64,000 nt of DNA, taken from the NCBI GenBank assembly GCA_018241225.1, contig JAFEEG010000010.1:186001-250000 (forward strand). The letters run 5' to 3'. Each line of letters opens with the position of its first letter. Positions within the stretch are counted from its first letter, which is position 1. This DNA comes from Pseudomonadota bacterium (GTDB lineage Bacteria; Pseudomonadota; Gammaproteobacteria; Burkholderiales; Burkholderiaceae_C). A model generated the notes under the pieces. That model made no database searches and had not been told where the DNA came from. It saw only the letters and a list, made by a program, of their open reading frames with translations. Both the position numbers and the translations under genes were made by a program. Shown in pieces: positions 55,057 to 63,455 of this stretch.

Positions 55057-56448
55057 ATGACCATTGCCCGCACCGCGCTCCAGGCCATCTGGCAAGACGC
55101 AGGCCTGCCACCCGACGCGCTGGCCGACGCCAGCCTGGAAGGCAACGACCCGATATTTCCTTCATCCTTCGCGGTGGGCGCTGCCGCGCAGAGCACCATT
55201 GCGGCCGCTGCGCTGGCGGCCTGCGAGCTGGGCCATGCGCGCGGCACGCCGCGCCAGCAGGTGGCGCTCGACATGGCGCATGCGGCTGCCGAATGCACCG
55301 GCTGGTTCAGCCTCGACGGGCAGGCGCCCGAGGTGTGGGACCCGATCTCCGGCCTGTACGCCTGCGCCGACGGCCATGTGCGCATCCACGCCAATTTCGC
55401 GCACCATCGCGCCGGTGCCTTGCGGCTGCTGGGGCTCGATCCGGACGTGGCCGTGCGCGCCGATGCCGAGACTGCGCTGCAGACCTGGCGCGCGCTCGAT
55501 TTCGAACAGGCCGCGGCCGACAAGGGCCTGGTGGCCAGTGCGCTGCGAAGCTTCGCGCAGTGGGACGCGACGCCGCAGGGGCAGGCGGTGGCTGCGCAGC
55601 CGCTGTACACCATCGAGCGCATCGGCGACGCGCCGCCGATGGCATTGCCGCCGCTGAACGCGCAGCACCGCCCGCTGTCGGGCATCCGGGTGCTGGACCT
55701 CACGCGCGTGCTGGCTGGGCCGGTGGGCGGCAAGGCGCTGGCCGCCTACGGCGCCGACGTGATGCTGGTGAATTCGCCCAACCTGCCCAACATCGCGGCC
55801 ATTGCCGACACCAGCCGCGGCAAGTTGTCGACGCACATCGACCTGCGCACGCGGGCGGGCCAGGCCGACCTGCAGCGACTGGTGGCCGACGCGCATGTGT
55901 TCGTGCAGGGTTACCGCCCCGGCGGCGTGGCCGAGCTGGGCTTCGGCCCGCAGGCGCTGGCGCAGGCGCGGCCAGGCATCGTGGCGGTGTCGCTCAGTGC
56001 CTATGGCACGCAGGGCCCCTGGGCCGGGCGGCGCGGCTTCGACTCGCTGGTGCAGACCGCCATGGGCTTCAACCAGGCCGAGGGCGAGGCCTTCGGCCAT
56101 GCGGGCAAGCCCCGGCCGTTGCCCATGCAGATCCTGGACGAGGCCACCGGCTATCTCATGGCCTTCGGTGCGGCGGCCGCGCTGTGGCGCCAGCAGCGCG
56201 AAGGCGGCAGCTGGCTGGTGCGCGTGTCGCTGGCGCAAACCGGCCATTGGCTGCGCAGCCTGGGCCGGGTGCAGATGAATGCGCAGCAGCTTGCAGCGCG
56301 GCCGGACATCGAGCCGTTTCTCGTGACCACCCCTTCGGGCTTTGGCGAGCTGCGGGCGCTGCGCCACAGCGCACGGTTGTCGCGCACGCCGGCAGCCTGG
56401 ACGCGGCCGTCCATGCCGCCGGGCACGCATTCACCGGTGTGGCCTTGA
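55057..56448 (+). CDS. CaiB/BaiF-type (family III) CoA-transferase with rearranged N-terminal half
   Basis: 463 residues. The Rossmann-like opening of family III enzymes (IRVLDLTRVLAGPVGGKALAAYGADV) is found only at about residue 210, followed by ADTSRGKLSTHIDLRT, YRPGGVAELGFGP and GPWAGRRGFDSLVQTAMGF. The first about 200 residues resemble the part that usually comes later (VWDPISGLYACADGHVRIHANFAHHR). The order is therefore permuted or the N-terminal half is an added domain. The expected role is CoA transfer between organic acids. It diverges from the DASS transporter and converges on the M20 peptidase, 3 bp apart. Confidence 0.82.
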   Translation: MTIARTALQAIWQDAGLPPDALADASLEGNDPIFPSSFAVGAAAQSTIAAAALAACELGHARGTPRQQVALDMAHAAAECTGWFSLDGQAPEVWDPISGLYACADGHVRIHANFAHHRAGALRLLGLDPDVAVRADAETALQTWRALDFEQAAADKGLVASALRSFAQWDATPQGQAVAAQPLYTIERIGDAPPMALPPLNAQHRPLSGIRVLDLTRVLAGPVGGKALAAYGADVMLVNSPNLPNIAAIADTSRGKLSTHIDLRTRAGQADLQRLVADAHVFVQGYRPGGVAELGFGPQALAQARPGIVAVSLSAYGTQGPWAGRRGFDSLVQTAMGFNQAEGEAFGHAGKPRPLPMQILDEATGYLMAFGAAAALWRQQREGGSWLVRVSLAQTGHWLRSLGRVQMNAQQLAARPDIEPFLVTTPSGFGELRALRHSARLSRTPAAWTRPSMPPGTHSPVWP

Positions 56449-56451
56449 TAT

Positions 56452-57933
56452 TCAGGCCGGCGGCGCGGGCCTCAGCGTCCTGGCGTAGGCCACGAGCGTC
56501 ATTGCCAGCGACGCGGTGAGCCGCTTGGCGTACGGCACGTGCAGGAACTCGTTCGGGCCATGCGCGTTGGAGTTGGGGCCCAGCACGCCGCAGGCCATGA
56601 ACTGGGCCGCCGGATATTGCTCGCCCAGCAGACTCATGAGTGGAATGGTGCCGCCCTGTCCGATGCTGGCCAGGCCGTTGCCGTTGAAGAAGGCGCGACT
56701 GGCGTCGTCCAGTGCCGCCTCCAGCCACGGCGCATAGGCGGGCGCGTTCCAGCCCCTGGCATGGCCACGGTCGGGCACGAAATGCACACCGGCCTGGTAG
56801 GGCGGCGAATCCTCGAGCACGCGTTGCACTTCGGCCAGCGCGGCGGCGCTGTCGACCAGCGGCGGCAGGCGCAGCGAGAGCTTGAAGACCGTGCGCGGGC
56901 GCAGCACGTTGCCGGCCGACTGCAGCGGCGGCAAGCCCTCGGCGCCAGTCACCGCCAGCGTTGGACGCCATGCGCGGTTGAGCAGTGCCTGTTCTGGGTC
57001 GCGTACCACCGGCAGCACCGGCAGGCCGTCGTCGCCGCAGTGCCAGCGAAAGCGCTTCCACGCCTGTTCGCCGAGGATGCGCGCGGCCTCGCGCGTTTGC
57101 ACCAGCCGGTCGGCCGGTATCTCGCAGTGCAGGGCCGCGGGCAGCAGGCGCCCGGTGGCGCTGTCTTCCAGGCGGTCGAGCACATGGCGCAGCACGCGGA
57201 AGCTCGAAGGCACGATGCCGCCGGCGTCGCCCGAGTGGGCGCCTTCGTCCAGCACCTGCACTTCGAGCCGGCCGCCGCAATACCCGCGCAGCGAGCTGAC
57301 GAGCCACAGGCGCTCGTAGTCACCCGCGCCCGAGTCGAGGCACACCACCAGCCCCACCTGGCCGATGCGCGGCGCCAGGGCTTGCAGGTAGTGCGGCAGG
57401 TCGTGGCTGCCTGATTCCTCGCAGGTCTCGATCACGCCCACGCAACGCGGATGCGCGCCGCCCTGGTCGTGCACCGCCATGAGCGCGGTGATGGCGGCGT
57501 AGATGGCATAGCCGTCGTCCGCGCCGCCGCGGCCATACAGGCGCGTGCCGTCGTACGAGGGCTGCCACGGGCCCAGGCCCGGGCGCCAGCCTTCGAACTC
57601 GGGCTGCTTGTCCAGGTGGCCGTAGAAGAACACGGCCTCTTGCGCGTCGCAGCCGCGGGCCGGCAGTTCGAAGAAGATGAGCGGCGTGCGCCCGGCGCTG
57701 CGAAGCACCTCGACCCGCAGGCCGGGCAGGGGCTGGCGCCGCGCCCAGTCGGCCGCCTCCTGCACCACGTGGTCGAGCAGGCCGCGCGTTTCCCATTCAG
57801 GGTCGAAGGCCGGGCTCTTTGCCGGCACGCGGATGTACGCTTCCAGCAGGGGCAGCAGTTCATCGTTCCAGCGCTGGCCGCAGAAGTCCTGCAGGCGCGT
57901 GGCGTCGATGCCGGCGTCCAGGGTTTCAGGCAT
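56452..57933 (-). CDS. M20-family metallopeptidase
   Basis: 493 residues. The di-zinc site is complete: His and Asp in FFYGHLDKQPEF, bridging Asp in YGRGGADDGYA, Glu pair in ETCEESGSHD, Asp in CLDSGAGDYE and His in NAHGPNEFLHV. A lid/dimerisation domain lies between about 220 and 380 (DEGAHSGDAGGIVPSSF). There is no signal peptide, so it is cytoplasmic. It cleaves a dipeptide or N-acyl amino acid-like amide. The ATG at 57933 overlaps the DUF917 gene stop by 8 bp, indicating coupled translation within the OPT-DUF917-M20 operon. Confidence 0.92.
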   Translation of the reverse strand: MPETLDAGIDATRLQDFCGQRWNDELLPLLEAYIRVPAKSPAFDPEWETRGLLDHVVQEAADWARRQPLPGLRVEVLRSAGRTPLIFFELPARGCDAQEAVFFYGHLDKQPEFEGWRPGLGPWQPSYDGTRLYGRGGADDGYAIYAAITALMAVHDQGGAHPRCVGVIETCEESGSHDLPHYLQALAPRIGQVGLVVCLDSGAGDYERLWLVSSLRGYCGGRLEVQVLDEGAHSGDAGGIVPSSFRVLRHVLDRLEDSATGRLLPAALHCEIPADRLVQTREAARILGEQAWKRFRWHCGDDGLPVLPVVRDPEQALLNRAWRPTLAVTGAEGLPPLQSAGNVLRPRTVFKLSLRLPPLVDSAAALAEVQRVLEDSPPYQAGVHFVPDRGHARGWNAPAYAPWLEAALDDASRAFFNGNGLASIGQGGTIPLMSLLGEQYPAAQFMACGVLGPNSNAHGPNEFLHVPYAKRLTASLAMTLVAYARTLRPAPPA

Positions 57934-58993
57934 GGGCGGCTTCGGCTTGCGGTGCAAAGCGCTGGCCGATGGCTTTCTCGATCGGCTGGTACAGCTCGGG
58001 CATGAACATGGTGCGCGACAGCAGCAGGCGCGAGCCGGGGGCGTGCATCACCTGCACGCGCTGGCCTTCGCGCACGCGCGCCGACACCAGCGGCGCGCCG
58101 TCTTCGTCGAAGGTCATCACCAGGTCGGGAAAGTGGGCGATGGCGCGGCCCTGCTGCTCGGCCACCATGTACTCGTTGACGAAGTGCAGCGTGGTCTTTC
58201 CCGCGTCGTCCAGTTGCACAAGGCCCACGTCCAGGCCCTCGCGCTGGTCGCAGCTGTAGCGCACCACCGTGCCGCTGGCCACGATGCGCCCGCCCAGGTG
58301 GCGCACCGCACCGTCCATGCCGCCGTCGAGATACGCGCGGCCCAGCGCAATGGCAAAGCTGATGGCGCCCGGCGCGCCGTGGCGCACCGCGTAGTCGACC
58401 GTGACCGGGTTGCGTGCCACCGCCACCAGGCCGCCGGCGTCGATGGAGGCACGGCGCACCACCGCCGAAGTGGCGTCGAGGCGGCCGCGCGCCACGCCTT
58501 CGATATAGCGCTCGGGCGCGCCACCGGCATAACCCTGGATGGAGAGGTAGTCGTCTTCGGTGTGCAGGCCCAGCGAGCCCATCTGGCTGGAGGGGTGGGC
58601 GCGGCCGTTGCAGGCCAGGTCGATGACAGGCAAGCCGCTCAAGGCCGAATGCAGCCAGCCATTGACGGTGGTCTCGGCGCCGTTCTCGTTGCTGTGCATG
58701 GCCACCAGGCGCTGGCCGGCGGGCAGCTCGCGCTGCAGCAGCTCCAGCGTGCGCATCAGGTGGCGCGGCTGCACCAGCGGATGCGGCGCGGCCGGCGCGC
58801 CGACCAGCGCCACGGTGACCGACAGGTCTTGCCCGTCGAATTCGTCCGCGCTCCACAGCTCGGGCGTGCCCACCTGCAGCGCCAGGCCGGCTGCGCGTTC
58901 GCCGGCTTCGAGAATCCCGCCGCCGCCACCCCCCAGGATGGCACCGCCCATCACGGCGGCCTTGACGTCTTCGATGCTGAGTTTGCGTTTCAT
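57926..58993 (-). CDS. DUF917 (S-methyl-thiohydantoin desulfurase-like) protein
   Basis: 355 residues. The Gly-rich N-terminus MGGAILGGGGGGILEAGERAA and the blocks VDYAVRHGAPGAISFAIALGRAYLDGG and ARVREGQRVQVMHAPGSRLLLS fit the two-domain DUF917 family. Some members open or desulfurise hydantoin-like rings, and others accompany hydantoinases and transporters. The exact reaction here is unknown. It lies 42 bp after the OPT transporter gene and overlaps the peptidase gene, so it probably acts on the imported compound or on the peptidase product. Confidence 0.8.
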   Translation of the reverse strand: MKRKLSIEDVKAAVMGGAILGGGGGGILEAGERAAGLALQVGTPELWSADEFDGQDLSVTVALVGAPAAPHPLVQPRHLMRTLELLQRELPAGQRLVAMHSNENGAETTVNGWLHSALSGLPVIDLACNGRAHPSSQMGSLGLHTEDDYLSIQGYAGGAPERYIEGVARGRLDATSAVVRRASIDAGGLVAVARNPVTVDYAVRHGAPGAISFAIALGRAYLDGGMDGAVRHLGGRIVASGTVVRYSCDQREGLDVGLVQLDDAGKTTLHFVNEYMVAEQQGRAIAHFPDLVMTFDEDGAPLVSARVREGQRVQVMHAPGSRLLLSRTMFMPELYQPIEKAIGQRFAPQAEAAHA

Positions 58994-59035
58994 GATTCGC
59001 GGTTCTTTCGTGTTCGTTGAAGAAGAAGATCTGGC

Positions 59036-60661
59036 TTACTTGCGCAGCGCCTTGAAGGCGCCGGAGAAGAATGAATAGAGCGCGTCGCCCGCGATCACGC
59101 CGCCGGCGAACACTTCCATGCGGTCACGCACGCCGGCTCCGGCAATGCGCAGCACCACCAGTCGCACGGCAATGCCCAGCGCCACCATCCAGCCCGCTGC
59201 CGGGAAAGCGATGAGCAGGCCCGTGGCGAACAGCACGCCCAGCTGCTGGCGCGGCCCGCCCAGCACTTGCAGGATGGCGCCCGGAATGGCCCACAGCGCC
59301 AGGCTCTTGGCCGTCTCGATCGAGATGCCGGCCTTGATGGCCGCCACGTAGGCGGCGTTGATGGGGGCGGTCTGCTTGTTGGCGAAGAAGATGTGATAGG
59401 TGGCCAGCACCACCACGATGGCCACCACGAAGCCGATCATCCCGGCAATCATCTGCTGGCGGCGGCCCTCCATTTCGAAGGCCGGGTCGGTGCCTTCGCC
59501 GCGCAGCAGGTGGCCGGCCTTGAGGTCGTAGCCCATGTCGGCAAAGGCCGGGCCGGTAGCCGCCGAGAAGCCCGCCAGCACCACCAGTGCCTCCGGCGGA
59601 AAGCCGATGAGAATGCCGATGAGCAGCGTGATGAGCGCCACCGCAAAGGCCGGGAACCAGCCTGAGTGCATGGCCGCGATGCCTACGATCAGCTCATGCA
59701 CGAAGGCCGCGAAGGTGCCGTAGATCACGAAGGCCACCAGCATGCCGAAGGACATGCCGGTGTAGATGCCGGTGCCCACCGTGAGCAGCAGCGTGATGGC
59801 CAGGTAGCCCGCGGTGCCCAGGCGCAGCGAGCGGCCCAGCCGCGCGGCGCCCTGTGCATCGGCGGTGTTGCCCGCGCCTGCGGCGGGCTTGCCGCTGTGC
59901 TTGGCCACCACCAGCCCCACCTGCACCAGCGCCACCAGGCCCGCGCCGATCATCATGCCGTGCGGGATGTAGAGCTTGGCGATGTCCAGGCCGAACAGCG
60001 GCATCGAATAGCCGCGCAGCAAGAGGCCGATGCCGAAGGCCGTCATGGCACCCAGCCCACCGATCAGCGCCACGCCGAAGGCCGACATGGGCAGTGAGAA
60101 CACCGCGCCGGCCACGCCCGTGGCCAGGCCGCCCAGCAGCAGCCTGGCCTGCTTGCCGCCGCTGTCGCCGGCCTTGATGGCCTCGGCCGCGGCAATGCCC
60201 AGCGGCCAGGGGTTGCGCGCCGGGAAGGCCGGCGTGTCGAACATGCGGTAGAGCAGCCAGGCGTCCAGAAGCATGGCCAGCGACACGCCCACCAGCATCG
60301 GCATGACCATGTCCGGCAGGCCGAACAGGAAGGGAATGCCGATAGGCAGGAACAAGCTGTTGGCCGCGCCGAAGGTGGCCGACGAAATGCTGGTCTGCGC
60401 CAGGTTTTGCGAGTGCACCGAGCGGAAGCCCTGGAACATGGCCAGCGGAATGCGCGCCAGCGTCATGGCCGCCAAGGCGCCGATGAGCGATGTGCTGGGC
60501 GTGATGCCCAGGCTGGCCAGCAGCTGGATGCCAACGATGGCGCCGAACACGCTCAGCACCACGGTCAGGATGAGGTTGCCCGGCGCAAGCGCGCGCGGAT
60601 GGCTTGCGGGCTCGGACGGCGCGGCGTGCGCCGAACCGGCGGCGCTGGCAGGGGTGTTCAT
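59036..60661 (-). CDS. OPT-family oligopeptide/metal-chelate transporter
   Basis: About 541 residues with 14 or so hydrophobic helices. LTVVLSVFGAIVGIQLLASLGITPSTSLIGALAAMTLARIPL and QTSISSATFGAANSLFLPIGIPFLFG are typical OPT/YSL helices. OPT proteins import short peptides, modified peptides or amino acid-derived chelates with protons. AAGGAG precedes the ATG at 60661. It is the first gene of the minus-strand operon OPT-DUF917-M20, divergent from IclR. Confidence 0.87.
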   Translation of the reverse strand: MNTPASAAGSAHAAPSEPASHPRALAPGNLILTVVLSVFGAIVGIQLLASLGITPSTSLIGALAAMTLARIPLAMFQGFRSVHSQNLAQTSISSATFGAANSLFLPIGIPFLFGLPDMVMPMLVGVSLAMLLDAWLLYRMFDTPAFPARNPWPLGIAAAEAIKAGDSGGKQARLLLGGLATGVAGAVFSLPMSAFGVALIGGLGAMTAFGIGLLLRGYSMPLFGLDIAKLYIPHGMMIGAGLVALVQVGLVVAKHSGKPAAGAGNTADAQGAARLGRSLRLGTAGYLAITLLLTVGTGIYTGMSFGMLVAFVIYGTFAAFVHELIVGIAAMHSGWFPAFAVALITLLIGILIGFPPEALVVLAGFSAATGPAFADMGYDLKAGHLLRGEGTDPAFEMEGRRQQMIAGMIGFVVAIVVVLATYHIFFANKQTAPINAAYVAAIKAGISIETAKSLALWAIPGAILQVLGGPRQQLGVLFATGLLIAFPAAGWMVALGIAVRLVVLRIAGAGVRDRMEVFAGGVIAGDALYSFFSGAFKALRK

Positions 60662-60712
60662 GGCCTTGTCTCCTTCGGGCATCTGTTGCGTGCCGCCTTG
60701 TTGAGGAATCTC

Positions 60713-60735
60713 TTAGTTCCAAAATATCGAACTAA
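60713..60735. promoter_or_regulatory. candidate IclR operator (site 1)
   Basis: TTAGTTC (60713-60719) and GAACTAA (60729-60735) are exact 7-bp complements around 9 bp. The inner 17-mer GTTCCAAAATATCGAAC (60716-60732) matches the site at 62369-62385 in 14 of 17 positions. It lies 52 bp before the OPT start and about 114 bp before the IclR start. Confidence 0.6.
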
Positions 60736-60848
60736 GTTTGAAATAATGGTAGTTCACGAAATTCAACAGGTCAAGACCGCCGGGCGGAACAGCCCCGGAT
60801 GGGGGCTGCCGGCGTTCTATGATCGGAAAGGAAAAGACCCAAGGACGT

Positions 60849-61643
60849 ATGAGCACACTTGCCAATGCCATGGACGTGCTGAAGCTGGTGGCGCGGCTGC
60901 GGCGCGACATCACCGTGACGGACGTGGCCACCGAGCTCGGCTGGCCCAAGAGCTCGGTGTCGCGCACGCTGAGCATGATGGCCGAGTACGGCTTTCTCGA
61001 ACGCGACCCGCTCACCCGCGCCTACCGGCCCGGCGGGCTGATCATGGAGGCGTCTTACCACTTCCGCGCCTCGCGCAATGCCTCGTCGCTGCTGGAGGCC
61101 GAGCTCGACCTGCTGGCGGCAGAAACCGGCTACGCCAGCTACATCAACGTGCTCGACGGGGCCGAGTCGATGGTGGTGCAGATGCGCACCGGCACCGGCG
61201 GCGGCCTGCAGGTCATCTCGCCGGTGGGCCTGCGTGCGCCGGCCTATGCCAGCTCCATGGGGCGGGCCATGCTGGCGCGGCTGACGGACGACGAGGTGGT
61301 GCAACTCGTGGGCAGCCGCCTCGAAGTTCGCCGCGGCACCGCGCCGCGCACCCGCAAGGACCTGCTGGCACGGCTCGACCTGGCCAGGGCGCAGGGCTGG
61401 GCCGTGTCGAATGCGGAAATCGCCTCCAACGTGGCCGGCATCTCTGCAGCCGTGGTGGATGCGGAGACCCGCAAGATCTACGGCATCGGCATCGGCATGC
61501 CGTCGCAGGACCTGAGCGACGAGTTGGAGCTGCGCTTGGGCAGGCGCGTGCGCGATGCCGCCATGAAGGTGGGCAAGCGCATCGGCGATGCCTACTGGCT
61601 GGAGCTGCCCGACGAGCCCGGCGCTGCCGCCCGCCGCGCCTGA
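60849..61643 (+). CDS. IclR-family transcriptional regulator
   Basis: About 264 residues. An N-terminal winged helix (TLANAMDVLKLVARLRRDITVTDVATELGWPKSSVSRTLSMMAEYGFLER) and the effector domain (YASSMGRAMLARLTDDEVVQLV; ARAQGWAVSNAEIASNVAGISAAVVD) are typical. The ATG at 60849 has AAGGA before it; 10 further codons are open. It diverges from the OPT operon, and three related GTTC...-type elements flank the OPT and AroM genes, its probable targets. Most IclR proteins respond to a catabolic intermediate. Confidence 0.9.
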   Translation: MSTLANAMDVLKLVARLRRDITVTDVATELGWPKSSVSRTLSMMAEYGFLERDPLTRAYRPGGLIMEASYHFRASRNASSLLEAELDLLAAETGYASYINVLDGAESMVVQMRTGTGGGLQVISPVGLRAPAYASSMGRAMLARLTDDEVVQLVGSRLEVRRGTAPRTRKDLLARLDLARAQGWAVSNAEIASNVAGISAAVVDAETRKIYGIGIGMPSQDLSDELELRLGRRVRDAAMKVGKRIGDAYWLELPDEPGAAARRA

Positions 61644-61650
61644 AGCCTCC

Positions 61651-62343
61651 CTACAGGAAGGCGCCCAGGGCGCCGGCCAGCACGCTGCCCGAAACCAGCA
61701 CGGGCAGGTTCAGGCCTGCATCGCGCAGCGCCTTCTTGTGGTGCGGCGCGTAGCCCATGCAGTCGAGCACCAGGGCATGCGCGCCTTGTGCCTGCAGGGT
61801 GCGCGCTGCTTCCACCAGAGAACCGGAATCGGGTGCATAGGGCGAGGCGGCCGCGAAGAGCGGTGGCGCGCCCGATGTGCACCACTTGGCGCGTGCTTCT
61901 TCCTCCTGCTGCGGCAGCGGCAGGATGACGCCCGCGCGGTTGTCGCCGAGCAAGCCCGTCACGGTGCGGCAGACCACCGCATCGGGCTCCACCAGCCAGG
62001 CGCCACGCGTGCGCAGCTGTGGAAACTCCCCGGTGCACAGCAGCACGATGACCTCCACGCCGTCTTCCTCCAGGCGGTCGATGATGCGCTGCAGCTGCTG
62101 GCCGATCAGCGTTGCATCGAGCGTGACCGTGGCGCCGTCGCTCAGCCTGCTGATGAGGCAGGGCGCGCCGCCGGCCGGGGCGAATCGCGATTGCACCTCG
62201 GCGCGGGTCAGCCCGTCGAGCGCGCCGACATGCCACGCCTGCACGTGCGGCGGCAGGCCTTGCTCGATGGCCTCGGTCAGGTCGTGTCGCGGCGCCTGGC
62301 CGATGTTGAGCAGGGCCAGTCGGACGGGAGATGGGGTGTTCAT
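61651..62343 (-). CDS. AroM-family protein
   Basis: About 230 residues. LALLNIGQAPRHDLTEAIEQGLP, LISRLSDGATVTLDATLIGQQLQRIIDRLEEDGVEVIVLLCTGEF and ALVLDCMGYAPHHKKALRDAGLNLPVLVSGS define AroM/DUF family proteins of the Asp/Glu racemase-like fold, with Cys residues in LLCTGEF and LDCMGY in the positions of racemase cysteines. The function is unknown in general. Its upstream region has two copies of the IclR-type element; one covers the place of the ribosome-binding site and a TAATAT -10-like box. It likely belongs to the OPT-DUF917-M20 pathway. Confidence 0.83.
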   Translation of the reverse strand: MNTPSPVRLALLNIGQAPRHDLTEAIEQGLPPHVQAWHVGALDGLTRAEVQSRFAPAGGAPCLISRLSDGATVTLDATLIGQQLQRIIDRLEEDGVEVIVLLCTGEFPQLRTRGAWLVEPDAVVCRTVTGLLGDNRAGVILPLPQQEEEARAKWCTSGAPPLFAAASPYAPDSGSLVEAARTLQAQGAHALVLDCMGYAPHHKKALRDAGLNLPVLVSGSVLAGALGAFL

Positions 62344-62348
62344 CGATT

Positions 62349-62385
62349 GTTCCAATATTAGATTGTCGGTTCCAATATACTGAAC
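62349..62385 (-). promoter_or_regulatory. tandem candidate IclR operators upstream of aroM-like gene (sites 2 and 3)
   Basis: GTTCCAATATACTGAAC (62369-62385) is a near copy of site 1 near the OPT gene. GTTCCAATATTAGATTG (62349-62365) shares the same left half. The two start 20 bp apart, about two helical turns, just upstream of the start at 62343. Confidence 0.58.
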
Positions 62386-62392
62386 TAGATGC

Positions 62393-62432
62393 CAAAACGA
62401 AAGCACCCGGACGCGCGAGGCGCCCGGGTGCT
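62393..62432 (-). terminator. intrinsic terminator of the ketopantoate reductase-like gene
   Basis: AGCACCCGG (62402-62410) pairs perfectly with CCGGGTGCT (62424-62432), and an inner GCGC/GCGC stem closes on GAG. Read on the minus strand, the stem is followed by TTTCGTTTT. It comes 19 bp after the stop of the gene at 62452-63363. Confidence 0.78.
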
Positions 62433-62451
62433 CCGGTTGGATCGGGGCTGG

Positions 62452-63363
62452 TTACTGCAGGCTGGCCTGCTTGCGCTCGAGCAGCTTCACCAGCACGTGC
62501 AGCGTGCGGTTGGCCGGCGTGGGTATGCCCAGTGCCGTGCCGCGGCGCACGACAAAGCCGTTGAGGTATTCGATCTCGGTGGGCTTGCCACGCGACAGGT
62601 CCTGCGAGGTGGACGAGTACTGCGCCGGCATGCTGCCCGGCAGGCGCTCCACGGCCGCTTCGACGTCGGCCCGCGAAAGGCGAGCGCCATCGGCTTCGCC
62701 CACCGCCAGGCATTCGTTCACCACGTCTTTCAGCAGCTCGGCCACGCCTTCGCCGCGCGCCACCTGGCCATAGGGCAGGTGGGTGATGGCCGAGAGGGCG
62801 TTGTAGGCGCAGTTGAGGATGAGCTTGCTCCACAGCGCGCCGCGCACGTTGTCCGAGATCTGCACTTGCGTGCCGGCTTCGCCCAGGATGCGCGCAGCCT
62901 CCGCGCTGCCGGGCGTGGGCTCGATCACCAGCTCGCCGCGCCCGTGGTGCAGCACGTGGCCCGGCCCGGCCATCTCGGTGGCCACGTACACCACGGCCGC
63001 GGCCACCTGCTGCGTGGCGGGCAGCACGGTGCGCAGGCGGTCGGCGTTGTCCACGCCGTTTTGCAGGCACAGCACCAGCGAGCCGGGCGCGAGCGAGGGC
63101 GCCATCAGGCTGCCGGCCGATTCGGTGTCGGGCGACTTCACGCAGAAAAGCACCAGCTGCGCGCCTTCGACCGCGGCCGCCTCGATGCTGGCCGTCAGTT
63201 GCACCTGTTCGTCGAAGGTGGTGGTCTGGATGCGCAGGCCGTGGCGCTGGATGGCGCCCACGTGCGGCTGTCGCCCCACCAGCACGACCTCATGCCCGGC
63301 CCTTGCGAGCAACCCACCGTAATAGCAGCCGACCGCGCCGGCACCCATGACCACGACTTTCAT
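62452..63363 (-). CDS. 2-dehydropantoate 2-reductase family protein (PanE/ApbA-like)
   Basis: 303 residues. The NADP-binding motif VVMGAGAVGCYYGGLLARAGHEV opens the protein. VKSPDTESAG and QNGVDNADRL come from the Rossmann half, and the catalytic Lys lies in GALWSKLILNCAYNAL, with a Glu in PTEIEYLNGFVVRRG. The canonical reaction reduces ketopantoate to pantoate for CoA synthesis, but many paralogues reduce other 2-oxo acids. CAGGAGACA precedes the ATG at 63363. It is bounded by a terminator on one side and a LysR gene on the other, so it may be a paralogue rather than the biosynthetic enzyme. Confidence 0.9.
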   Translation of the reverse strand: MKVVVMGAGAVGCYYGGLLARAGHEVVLVGRQPHVGAIQRHGLRIQTTTFDEQVQLTASIEAAAVEGAQLVLFCVKSPDTESAGSLMAPSLAPGSLVLCLQNGVDNADRLRTVLPATQQVAAAVVYVATEMAGPGHVLHHGRGELVIEPTPGSAEAARILGEAGTQVQISDNVRGALWSKLILNCAYNALSAITHLPYGQVARGEGVAELLKDVVNECLAVGEADGARLSRADVEAAVERLPGSMPAQYSSTSQDLSRGKPTEIEYLNGFVVRRGTALGIPTPANRTLHVLVKLLERKQASLQ

Positions 63364-63455
63364 TGCCTTGTCTCCTGGTTTCGATTCGCTTGAGCCTCGA
63401 TAGTCTGGCGCAGAACGCGACTGCGTGCAGGCCATGGATGGAAACAGGATCTTTC

